Below, piece by piece: positions 16,487 through 23,535 of a stretch of 27,190 nt of DNA. The position numbers were made by a program, and so were the translations under genes. The first letter of the stretch is position 1. Each line of letters begins with the position of its first letter. The notes below the pieces were generated by a model. It saw only the letters and a program-made list of their open reading frames with translations, did no database searches and was not told the DNA's origin. The stretch comes from a virus: IMG/VR virus record IMGVR_UViG_3300025082_000054, positions 1-27,190 of that record. The stretch is one strand, 5' to 3'.

Positions 16487-16534
16487 TTTTATTTATAGTA
16501 GTAGGTAGGTATTACTTAGAAATTTGAGTTCGGT

Positions 16535-16557
16535 AATCTATGCAAAACACATAGATT
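16535..16557 (-). other. Perfect 8-bp stem-loop after a - strand stop codon
   Basis: AATCTATG (16535-16542) and CATAGATT (16550-16557) form an 8-bp stem with a 7-base loop directly after the stop of the 85-aa gene. There is no run of U downstream on the - strand, so it is not a standard intrinsic terminator. It may protect or process the mRNA 3' end before the glycosyltransferase gene. Confidence 0.45.
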
Positions 16558-16815
16558 TCAGCCTTCAGGAGCATCTTTGAGAATGCTTCTAGCTCTTTTA
16601 TCTAAATCTTCTGGCTTTATTTGCCAATGATTTAAGAGTTCCATAGTTAAATATGTTTTTGTTCCTGCGTTCTTTCCAGTAACAGGTCTAACTTCATGTA
16701 AAGGACATATCTTAATTGTACAGGCAACTACTTGTTGTCTCCACGTACCTTTATCATACTCATCATAAGTACAATCTTTACACATTGCATCTATTGCTTT
16801 TCTTAAACTTTTCAT
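16558..16815 (-). CDS. Small Cys-rich, probable zinc-binding phage protein
   Basis: This 85-aa protein begins MKSLRKAIDAMCKDCTYD and has CTIKICPLHEVRP. Cysteines C12, C15, C32 and C37, with H40 nearby, look like a zinc site. Short proteins with the pattern CxxC-YD...GTWRxQV...C...CPLxxVRP are widespread in phage genomes, to my knowledge, without a proven function. It lies downstream of the 79-aa gene with a ten-base gap and before a strong hairpin. DNA or RNA binding or a regulatory role is plausible but not shown. Confidence 0.8.
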   Translation of the reverse strand: MKSLRKAIDAMCKDCTYDEYDKGTWRQQVVACTIKICPLHEVRPVTGKNAGTKTYLTMELLNHWQIKPEDLDKRARSILKDAPEG

Positions 16816-16825
16816 ATTATTTTAT

Positions 16826-17065
16826 TTACTCCACATACTGTATAGAAGTAGCCTCGTTTTCTAAATACCTATGAATGCTTTTAAGTTTTATTGTGCCTTC
16901 ACGAATTAGAAGACCAATGACATGAGCATCTTCAGGGCTTTTAAAAATATGTTTAACATCTTTTAAAGGTAGTCCACCTATGTCAGTCCATAGGTTTCCT
17001 TTAGCATCTAGAACCATTTTAAAAGTAAGGAGTGTAGCTTCTATTCTATCGTCTTTTTTATTCAT
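16826..17065 (-). CDS. Conserved-looking small phage protein, unknown function
   Basis: This 79-aa protein contains IEATLLTFKMVLDAKGNLW and a compact mix of predicted helix and strand, with no cysteine and no membrane segment. Its ATG overlaps the stop of the ribonucleotide reductase gene by one base (TAATG), so the two are co-translated. A role linked to nucleotide supply is suggested by position only. No family is recognised. Confidence 0.7.
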   Translation of the reverse strand: MNKKDDRIEATLLTFKMVLDAKGNLWTDIGGLPLKDVKHIFKSPEDAHVIGLLIREGTIKLKSIHRYLENEATSIQYVE

Positions 17066-18999
17066 TATAGTATCTCACAAACACCTGCCGAGCAAGCTAG
17101 TTCTTTAGTGTTCTCAGTAGAATCTTCTTTTTCATATTCGGTTATCAAAGACCAATCAATTGAGTCTGTGGTTTTCTTTAACCATTTGTTATATTCTTTC
17201 TTTGTTATCTCCTGGTATGGTGCTTGCTGATATGAATGATCTGCATAGGGTAAGAATGCAATGCCAGATACTGTTTCAAAGTTCTTCCAAACCCAAGAGC
17301 CTACATCTAACCACTCATGTTCTCTAACAGAAATAGTTACTGAGGGTTTATGCTCACACCAGTTGTCTTGATAAAGTTGCCAAAGTTCTAAATGTTCCAA
17401 AGCTGTAATGCTTTCTCTTGTTACTGAGCCTTCAGGAGACTTAATAGGAAAGTAGAATACGTAGGTGTGATCAGGTTTAGTAATATCATCTTCGTGGTAA
17501 ACTCCTTGATCAACCATTAACTGTGCAAGAGGATCTTTTTTATCAGCACGAATAGTCCTAATATAATAAGGACTGTGTCTAGTATGTATTCCTGATGAGC
17601 TATCAACCAATTGACTGACTGTTCCACTAGGCTTAACACAAGTAATAGCAGCAGAAGGATTGATCTTCAGCTTCTTTGCCCACGCTTCGTTGGTTTTAAT
17701 TGCTTTATCTCTTAAACAATGTAGATTATTCTCTAGAGTTTTTTCAGAATCGTGTCCACTTAACATGGAATTATCCATAATACCAGTAAGAGACACACCA
17801 AGTAGAGCTTCTTCAACTGTATTGTTTTGCCATGCTTTTGTTAAATACCTAAAGTTCGTTAAAGTTGCTTGGAACGTGCCGAGAATTGTCGCTAACTCTA
17901 TCTTTTTAGATAATGAAGACCAGTTATCGTCAGCTCGAACAACAACCTCTGTTAAATTACAGAATTGTTTGTTGCGTAATATGATCTCACTACATGGATT
18001 ACAACCAAAGTCTTTATAATCTTCTCGTCTACCATTTCTTAATGCTTGTTTCTCAGCAGCTTGTCTATTAAATATACCACGTTCTCCGTTTCTGCTTTCA
18101 TATAATGATAACCACTCACGCATGAACGCTCCCATCTCTGCTGAATCTGTATAAGCTACCGAGTTATTAGACAATGCTCTGTGTTGACTGTGTTCCCACC
18201 ATGCTCCCGATTTAGCATTTCTCATACGTTCATCAGAGAGATTAGATAGCGATATAAGTGCTGATCTTCTGACACCACCTACAACCACAACCTCTGCGAT
18301 CTTACACATCAAATCATGGCAGTCAATAGATACTAGCTTTCTTTGGTTCTTGATCTTTGCATCTTGGAATATATTAATTGTGAATTGAAATAGATCTTCT
18401 AAAGGTGCTGGACCACTGGCACGACCTCCAAAAGTTTTGAGTCTTGCACCTTGTGGTCTGACGTTGGACACATCCCATTTAGGAATTTGTCCTGAATATA
18501 ATAAAGACATTAATTCTTTGTAGGCTTTTGCCCAACCAATCTTTGAGTCTGCTACTTTGATGATAGTATCTGAGTCTGACATATCTTCTGGAAGATCAGG
18601 AAGCTTGTTAATGTATTGTCGTTCTACACTAAAGCCAACACCTGTGCCACACATTAAGATGTAGAGTGTTTCATCAAAGGCTCGTGTGTTGTCAACAGCA
18701 ACATAACTACAGTTAAATCCTGCTACGTTGTCTCGTTCTAAAGCTGTGCCTGCTGACATCAAGGCTCTCATGCTTGGCATAATTTCTAAGTTTAATATAG
18801 CTTGTTCTAATTCTTCACGAATAGTTCCCATTTTGAACTTGTGATTCTTTTGTAGATGCTTTTCAAAGAAATCAAAGTATCGTTTGACAGTCTCTTGCCA
18901 AGTCTCTCGTCTTCCTTTTTGTTCATTCCACCTAGCGTATCTGCTCAAATGTATGAACTGTTGATACTGTGTAGGTAGTTCAGTTTGTTCTTGTTTCAT
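17065..18999 (-). CDS. nrdJ: Class II (B12-dependent) ribonucleoside-triphosphate reductase
   Basis: This 644-aa enzyme makes deoxynucleotides from ribonucleotides with adenosylcobalamin as radical source. It follows the monomeric class II (RTPR, Lactobacillus leichmannii) pattern. C97 (GFNCSY) and C347 (FCNLTEV) would be the substrate-reducing pair, and C336 with E338 (NPCSE) the radical-forming cysteine and acid, with the known 11-residue spacing between C336 and C347. The C-terminal C636-x4-C641 pair (CSAGVC) would reload electrons from thioredoxin. KPSGTVSQLVDSSSGIHTR is the phosphate-binding region. It is somewhat shorter than the about 740-aa Lactobacillus enzyme. No separate subunit or activase is needed, but host cobalamin is. 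It lies in the replication operon, which fits its job of supplying dNTPs. Confidence 0.95.
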   Translation of the reverse strand: MKQEQTELPTQYQQFIHLSRYARWNEQKGRRETWQETVKRYFDFFEKHLQKNHKFKMGTIREELEQAILNLEIMPSMRALMSAGTALERDNVAGFNCSYVAVDNTRAFDETLYILMCGTGVGFSVERQYINKLPDLPEDMSDSDTIIKVADSKIGWAKAYKELMSLLYSGQIPKWDVSNVRPQGARLKTFGGRASGPAPLEDLFQFTINIFQDAKIKNQRKLVSIDCHDLMCKIAEVVVVGGVRRSALISLSNLSDERMRNAKSGAWWEHSQHRALSNNSVAYTDSAEMGAFMREWLSLYESRNGERGIFNRQAAEKQALRNGRREDYKDFGCNPCSEIILRNKQFCNLTEVVVRADDNWSSLSKKIELATILGTFQATLTNFRYLTKAWQNNTVEEALLGVSLTGIMDNSMLSGHDSEKTLENNLHCLRDKAIKTNEAWAKKLKINPSAAITCVKPSGTVSQLVDSSSGIHTRHSPYYIRTIRADKKDPLAQLMVDQGVYHEDDITKPDHTYVFYFPIKSPEGSVTRESITALEHLELWQLYQDNWCEHKPSVTISVREHEWLDVGSWVWKNFETVSGIAFLPYADHSYQQAPYQEITKKEYNKWLKKTTDSIDWSLITEYEKEDSTENTKELACSAGVCEIL

Positions 19000-19006
19000 T
19001 TTTTAT

Positions 19007-19240
19007 TTATTCTACAACTCTTTCATAGTTATACCAACCCTCACTTGATCTTTCAAGATTAAAGACTCGTTCTATCGTATATAGAAAATGATCAAGACCA
19101 TGCATTTCACTAACCATAATATCTCCACATTCAAAAAGACTATTAAGTCCACATCTAGTTTCACGATGATGTTTTATTAAATCATTCAAATCTCTTTCGG
19201 TTACTTTAATTGTTATTGTTTTTTCTTTTTTATTAGCCAT
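19007..19240 (-). CDS. Small phage protein, unknown function
   Basis: This 77-aa protein starts MANKKEKTITIKVTERDLND and has a mixed strand/helix pattern with two Cys (RCGLNSLFECGD) and a C-terminal aromatic-rich end (GWYNYERVV). A good AAAGGAG ribosome site lies before the ATG. It overlaps the end of the DUF3310 gene by eight bases and sits seven bases before the reductase start, so it belongs to the same operon. No family is recognised. Confidence 0.75.
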   Translation of the reverse strand: MANKKEKTITIKVTERDLNDLIKHHRETRCGLNSLFECGDIMVSEMHGLDHFLYTIERVFNLERSSEGWYNYERVVE

Positions 19241-19532
19241 TTTTAGCTCCTTTATTATTATTATTTAAAACTTCCATTAATCTATTTTCGTACCATTCGG
19301 CTTTCTCTAAATCCTGTATTCCGTTCTTGTATCTAAATCTCCAACGATATTTCAAAGAGTTTCCTCTTAAATATCCTACGTATTCTTCGTGTGTCAACAT
19401 AGCTTCAATAGCATCTATACATTCGATGTTACCTTTGTTGTAGTGTGGCGGATTGTTAACTAAATCTTTCGTTTGTTTTTCCTCTAAAATATATTTCATT
19501 TCTTCCTCATTATAGTAAATCATTTTTTCCAT
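19233..19532 (-). CDS. DUF3310 domain protein (related to the C-terminal part of T7 gp1.7)
   Basis: This 99-aa protein matches the DUF3310 pattern: VNNPPHYNKGNIECIDAIE (25-43), then YLRGNSLKYRWR (54-65) and DLEKAEWYENRL (74-85). The domain is found in many phages and makes up part of the T7 gene 1.7 nucleotide kinase, but the isolated domain has no proven activity. A TGGAGAT ribosome site upstream supports the first Met; a second Met follows three residues later. It lies between endonuclease I and the 77-aa gene. Confidence 0.88.
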   Translation of the reverse strand: MEKMIYYNEEEMKYILEEKQTKDLVNNPPHYNKGNIECIDAIEAMLTHEEYVGYLRGNSLKYRWRFRYKNGIQDLEKAEWYENRLMEVLNNNNKGAKNG

Positions 19533-19535
19533 TGT

Positions 19536-19958
19536 TTATCTCCAACCTTTAGGTAAACTATCTTCACTAAACCATCTAAAGCCATTCTTCTCTGCCCACT
19601 CTGCGTGGCTTCTCTTTGTTCCGTCTTTACGAAGTTTGGCACTAGGCATAGGCGCAGAAGGATTAGAGAAAAGGAACACTAACTCACACTCATCTGGTAA
19701 TACTTTCTTAACCCACTTGTATTTGTTGTATTCTTGAAAATCCCAAAACCTTCCTTTTGTTTCTAAGTAAATAACCTTATCGTTGATTATTCTAATGAAG
19801 TCAGGATGATAAACATGAGGGATAGAATATTCTATCAATCCTCTGTGGTGTTCCCAGTCCTGTAAGACCTCTTGATGTAGGTCATACTCCCACTTGGAAT
19901 CGTATCCTTTAGGAAGTCCTTTCTCAATAGGTCGCTTTTTTCTAGGTTTTCTTTTCAT
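19536..19958 (-). CDS. Endonuclease I (Holliday-junction resolvase, T7 gp3-like)
   Basis: This 140-aa protein has the T7 endonuclease I layout. A glutamate sits early (E24 in SKWEYDL), a PD motif follows (D53 in YHPDF), then E66-T-K68-G (LETKGRFWD), and a C-terminal part ends in FSEDSLPKGW. These are the metal-binding residues of the family. T7 gp3 is about 149 aa, so length fits. The enzyme cuts branched DNA, resolves recombination intermediates and helps break down host DNA to feed replication. The stop of the preceding gene lies two bases upstream. Confidence 0.92.
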   Translation of the reverse strand: MKRKPRKKRPIEKGLPKGYDSKWEYDLHQEVLQDWEHHRGLIEYSIPHVYHPDFIRIINDKVIYLETKGRFWDFQEYNKYKWVKKVLPDECELVFLFSNPSAPMPSAKLRKDGTKRSHAEWAEKNGFRWFSEDSLPKGWR

Positions 19959-19960
19959 AA

Positions 19961-20209
19961 TTAATGTAGTGTCTCATCTGTTGGCATATTCATAGAGTTT
20001 TCTCTTAAGATCAATTCAGCTTTGATTAAACCCTCTAGTCGTGAAAGCAAAGGAGCATCTATCTCTTGTATGTCTGCACCTGCAAACAACACACCACCTA
20101 AAGCTACTAAAAGTTCTTCTAAATCAATATTATTAATATCAACTTCAATTTCACCTGCTTGTTCTAACTGTTTTATTTTTTTAGTTTTCTTCATAGAAGG
20201 TTTGTTCAT
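19961..20209 (-). CDS. Small acidic phage protein, unknown function
   Basis: This 82-aa protein has a basic start (MNKPSMKKTKKIKQLEQAGE) and an acidic, helical middle (IDLEELLVALGGVLFAGAD). An AAGGA ribosome site precedes the first ATG; an internal Met at residue 6 is a weaker alternative. It overlaps the upstream gene's end by 29 bases. No family is recognised, and its place between nuclease genes is the only clue. Confidence 0.7.
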   Translation of the reverse strand: MNKPSMKKTKKIKQLEQAGEIEVDINNIDLEELLVALGGVLFAGADIQEIDAPLLSRLEGLIKAELILRENSMNMPTDETLH

Positions 20210-20465
20210 TTTTTAAATCCTTTTGTAGTTGTTCAAAAGTTAAGTGAGGATTCCTTTTAACTCTTTTGTAAATCCATTTCAAAGAGTAAGCACTAAGAAG
20301 AAACTTTCTGTTCAGATAAACATGAGTTTGTTCAGATAAATAATCTTCTAAAGTTTCTGTAGTTATTAAAGCTTTATCTTCAGTGTCAGGTAAAAGCGAA
20401 TGTAACCACTCAACTAGGATTTGTTTTCCTTGTCTTCGTATTGCTTTAGCTTTTCTTCCATTCAT
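20181..20465 (-). CDS. Small basic phage protein (NGRKAKxIRR type)
   Basis: I place the start at the ATG at 20465, giving 94 aa beginning MNGRKAKAIRRQGKQILVEW, because a GAGG ribosome site lies six bases before it. The further upstream in-frame ATG at 20501 has no such site and would deepen the overlap with the exonuclease. The protein is helical and basic with KWIYKRVKR near the C-terminus. Proteins with a similar NGRKAK-IRR start are, as far as I recall, common in phages, without assigned function. It overlaps the end of the exonuclease gene by 20 bases. Confidence 0.7.
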   Translation of the reverse strand: MNGRKAKAIRRQGKQILVEWLHSLLPDTEDKALITTETLEDYLSEQTHVYLNRKFLLSAYSLKWIYKRVKRNPHLTFEQLQKDLKNEQTFYEEN

Positions 20466-21330
20466 TTGTAACCTCTTCAACTCGTGGAAGCTTTGCAACA
20501 TTTGTTAAGTATTCAAACTTCTTAGCATATTTAAAAACTCTTAAACCCATACCTACATTAGAATCTTTATGGCATTCAAACTTATGTCTGCAATATACAC
20601 AACCTCTAGCAATTTTCATATTACCTGAAACTCCTTCTGGAACAGTAGGATAACAAAACTCTGTAGGAGGACTATCTTTCTTTATCTGTTTCTTTAAAGT
20701 TTTTATTCTGTCCTGAATGTTAGGTTTGTCTAGTTCTTCAGGTCTGAATAACGTAAGCTCTCCGTTTTCTTTGTTAAGAACCAGGAAACCACCTTTGTTT
20801 GTTCCTTCTGTTTCTTCGTAGGCTGTAATCTGAGCCATATATCCGAAGGGATCATCGTCAGCAAGTGTTCCTTCTTTAAACTTCTTGAATGCAAAACCTG
20901 AAGCTGTCTTAATATCCACAACTTCGCCATCTATTTTGCAGTCCATGTGTCCTTTGATACCATTGACAACAACTTCCTTTTGTTCTGAAGTAACATCGTG
21001 TTCTGCTAAACGAGCTAGAAACAAAACCACTTCTTCCAAGATGTGTCCATACAAAAACTTTATCTGTACTGGCGCAGAAAAAGAGCGCGTTTTTAATTTT
21101 GTTTTCATGTCATACCAAAGCTGTCTGTTAGGTTTACCTATGTTTGACATCCTTAGTGTTGGCTTATCAACTGGATGTTCACCCGACCAGTTTAAGAGTG
21201 CTTGTTTCATTGACTCTCCAAAAGTCGTGGCTGTTTCTTCCGAAACATTTAATGACTTACCTTCGGTTAATGTATCTAGTTTATCGTAGATGTCTTGTAC
21301 TAGTGTGTCTAGTGTTTTTTTATTTTTCAT
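20446..21330 (-). CDS. PD-(D/E)XK exonuclease (RecB/Cas4-like nuclease)
   Basis: This 294-aa protein shows the nuclease core: GHILEE (E99), GHMDCKIDGEVVDIKT with D130, D139 and K141, and QITAYEE (Q167-Y171). Cysteines C226, C244, C247 and C253 (CVYCRHKFEC) form a C-terminal cluster that may hold a zinc or iron-sulfur site, as in some Cas4/AddB-type nucleases. In T7-like phages a 5'-3' exonuclease (gp6) occupies this place; here a RecB-family nuclease probably does the same work of removing primers and degrading host DNA. An AAAGGA ribosome site lies upstream of the ATG. Confidence 0.88.
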   Translation of the reverse strand: MKNKKTLDTLVQDIYDKLDTLTEGKSLNVSEETATTFGESMKQALLNWSGEHPVDKPTLRMSNIGKPNRQLWYDMKTKLKTRSFSAPVQIKFLYGHILEEVVLFLARLAEHDVTSEQKEVVVNGIKGHMDCKIDGEVVDIKTASGFAFKKFKEGTLADDDPFGYMAQITAYEETEGTNKGGFLVLNKENGELTLFRPEELDKPNIQDRIKTLKKQIKKDSPPTEFCYPTVPEGVSGNMKIARGCVYCRHKFECHKDSNVGMGLRVFKYAKKFEYLTNVAKLPRVEEVTNEWKKS

Positions 21331-21347
21331 AATTCTTTTGTATCCTT

Positions 21348-21764
21348 TTAAAAATTAAATTCTTGCTGATCTAGTATATAACAAGATTCTTCTTGGATTA
21401 TTTTTTTGTTTTTTCTTACGTGCGGCATATAGTCTCTTTCTTCCCATGTCTTAATACTATGACAATTTTGACATCTTACTTCACACTTTCTAATTTCAGC
21501 AAATAGTTCTTTAAGATATTGTCTGTTTTTTATTTTATCAACAGTAGTAATTCTACAAACCAACGTTGACATATTTGATCCACCACTTTTAGAAGCATCT
21601 AATAATTCTGTTTTTTCTTCTCTAATTATATGATCAAAACACAATGCTTTAGGATGTTCATTATATCCACAATCTATACATCCTTTGGCTATTTTATATT
21701 TATTAATTCTTCGGTATCTTCTATCTCTAATATATTTTCTGTAATCAGAACTAGTGTGTTTCAC
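21348..21764 (-). CDS. HNH homing-type endonuclease
   Basis: This 138-aa protein has CIDC (C29, C32), CFDHI (D44-H45) and CEVRCQNCHSIKTWEE (C98, C101, H102). Together these form the zinc-stabilised HNH nuclease fold. It begins at a GTG that overlaps the end of the DNA polymerase gene by 14 bases; its AGGAG ribosome site lies inside the polymerase coding sequence. Free-standing HNH genes in phage replication operons are usually selfish elements that cut homologous phage DNA lacking them. No intron or intein is visible in the polymerase. The insertion between polymerase and exonuclease is a typical site. Confidence 0.88.
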   Translation of the reverse strand: MKHTSSDYRKYIRDRRYRRINKYKIAKGCIDCGYNEHPKALCFDHIIREEKTELLDASKSGGSNMSTLVCRITTVDKIKNRQYLKELFAEIRKCEVRCQNCHSIKTWEERDYMPHVRKNKKIIQEESCYILDQQEFNF

Positions 21765-23535
21765 TCCAGTTGTCTCCTATATTATATTCAGCATCGAGTG
21801 GACACTTCATATTGTAATATTTTCCTGCTTCCTTAATAGCTTCTACACCAAGTCTTCCAATATATTCAGCATGGGATTCGTGAACTTCTATTTGCCACTC
21901 ATCGTGTATGTTAGCAACAAACTTGAAATCCAGGTTTCTTGCGTTAGCTTCTTTGTTTAGAATAATTAAAGCTCTCTTCATGGCTATAGCACCACCACCT
22001 TGAAGTAAACTGTTTAAAGAAGAATGAACTTTCCTTATAAGGATACGTCTTCCATCAAGACCTTTGACGTAGCCTTTCGTTGCTGCTTTTGTAACTCTAT
22101 TTCGTAGTCTTTTAAATGCAGGCTGATCAGCAAAGAAATATTCTCTAATTCTTTTACCATCGCTTTCGCTTCCACCAACCACCGCTCCGAGTCTTTTATT
22201 TGCTGCTCCGTAGATGAGTGCATAGATGAAAGTTTTCGCCTGATCTCTTGATTGAAGTCGTGCAATTTTTTGATTATAGGAGTGTATATCTCCATTAATG
22301 ATTTCATTTGTAAAGTCCTCGTCTTTCATGTAGTGAGCAAGCATTCTAAGTTCTAATCCACTTGCATCAATACCTATTAATTTATATCCTTTAGGTGTGT
22401 TCCAGCATTCTCTGCATTCTTTACCATAAGGACTCTTAATTGATGGAACTTGTGCCATGTTAGGTTTCCTATGCGCCATACGACCTGTAATAGTTCCGTT
22501 AGGTATCACAAATCCATGCACTCTTCCATCATCTTCAACAGCTTCTACCCAAGACTCGATCTGTGCAACTCTTTTTTGCAAAAGTAGATACTCTGCTATG
22601 AGTTGAGCTTCAGGTATGTTCTTAATCTTTTTTAATATCTTCTCATCAACTACAGGTTGACCAGTAGGTGTAAACTTTTTAGGTTTCCAACCAACGTCTT
22701 GTAAATACTCACCTATTTGTTTTCTTGAACCTAAGTTAAACTCTTGAAGTTTCTTTCTCATGAATGGTTTAGGTTTAGGAACTTCAAAATCTTCTTCCTG
22801 TATTCCGTTCACACCTTTTTGAAGAATAATTTCAAGAAATACCTGGTTGTATTCCTTATCTGTCATCCCTCGTTTAGATAACGAGCCGTCTTTCTTAACA
22901 TAAGGAGCTACTAATTTATCATCTATCCATTTAGGTTTAAATACTTTATGGACTTCTCCCTCTGCTTCATACATTCTTTTATAAAGTTGTGAAAGTAATT
23001 TTTCAGCTTTAGGTTTATCAAAACAGAAACCAGATAACTCCTGTTGTTTCATTAATAAATTTACAGAGTGTTCCAACCTCACACTTTCTTTTGAAAAACC
23101 TTTTGCTTCTTTCTTTAAAGCATTTAAAACAAGTAAGGTTAAACTAACATCTCTAGCACAATAGTTTATCATTTCAGGTGAATAGCTTGTAAACTCTTTA
23201 AAATTAATTTTAGGGTATTTTAATTTATATCCCCACCTTGCCAAACTGTGTCCACCTTCTCGTGAAGGATTAAACAAACGAGATAAGACAAGAGTATCTA
23301 CCACTTTTTTACTGCTTAAATCTACTCCTAAAAGTTTCTTGATAACAGGAATATCAAAGCCTAGTATGTTATGTCCTATTAGTTTGTCTGCTGATTGAAG
23401 TAACTCAAGACCTGACTCTAGTTGGTGAGGAGCAAACCTGAAAAGTTTACCAGTGTCAGTATCTTGAGCTACAATGCACCAAACTTTGGTAGCTTTGAGA
23501 TCGTCAGTTTCTATGTCAAATATTAAACTAAGCAT
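21751..23535 (-). CDS. Family A DNA polymerase with 3'-5' exonuclease (T7 gp5-like)
   Basis: This 594-aa replicative polymerase has an exonuclease domain with FDIET (D7, E9), GHNILGFD (D61) and YCARD (D129). The polymerase motifs are A (GIDASGLELR, D390), B (KTFIYALIYGA, K434 and Y438) and C (HDEW, H544-D545-E546). Y438 aligns with T7 Y526 and E. coli F762; a Tyr there is typical of virulent T7-like phages. It is shorter than T7 gp5 (704 aa), and no clear thioredoxin-binding insertion is seen. The start overlaps the end of the primase-helicase by eight bases. It works in the cytoplasm with the primase-helicase and SSB encoded upstream. Confidence 0.97.
   Translation of the reverse strand: MLSLIFDIETDDLKATKVWCIVAQDTDTGKLFRFAPHQLESGLELLQSADKLIGHNILGFDIPVIKKLLGVDLSSKKVVDTLVLSRLFNPSREGGHSLARWGYKLKYPKINFKEFTSYSPEMINYCARDVSLTLLVLNALKKEAKGFSKESVRLEHSVNLLMKQQELSGFCFDKPKAEKLLSQLYKRMYEAEGEVHKVFKPKWIDDKLVAPYVKKDGSLSKRGMTDKEYNQVFLEIILQKGVNGIQEEDFEVPKPKPFMRKKLQEFNLGSRKQIGEYLQDVGWKPKKFTPTGQPVVDEKILKKIKNIPEAQLIAEYLLLQKRVAQIESWVEAVEDDGRVHGFVIPNGTITGRMAHRKPNMAQVPSIKSPYGKECRECWNTPKGYKLIGIDASGLELRMLAHYMKDEDFTNEIINGDIHSYNQKIARLQSRDQAKTFIYALIYGAANKRLGAVVGGSESDGKRIREYFFADQPAFKRLRNRVTKAATKGYVKGLDGRRILIRKVHSSLNSLLQGGGAIAMKRALIILNKEANARNLDFKFVANIHDEWQIEVHESHAEYIGRLGVEAIKEAGKYYNMKCPLDAEYNIGDNWSETH

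Noticed and set aside
22035-22307. A 90-aa frame inside the polymerase gene on the same strand
   Set aside because: The polymerase motifs are intact across this stretch, so this is a shadow frame.
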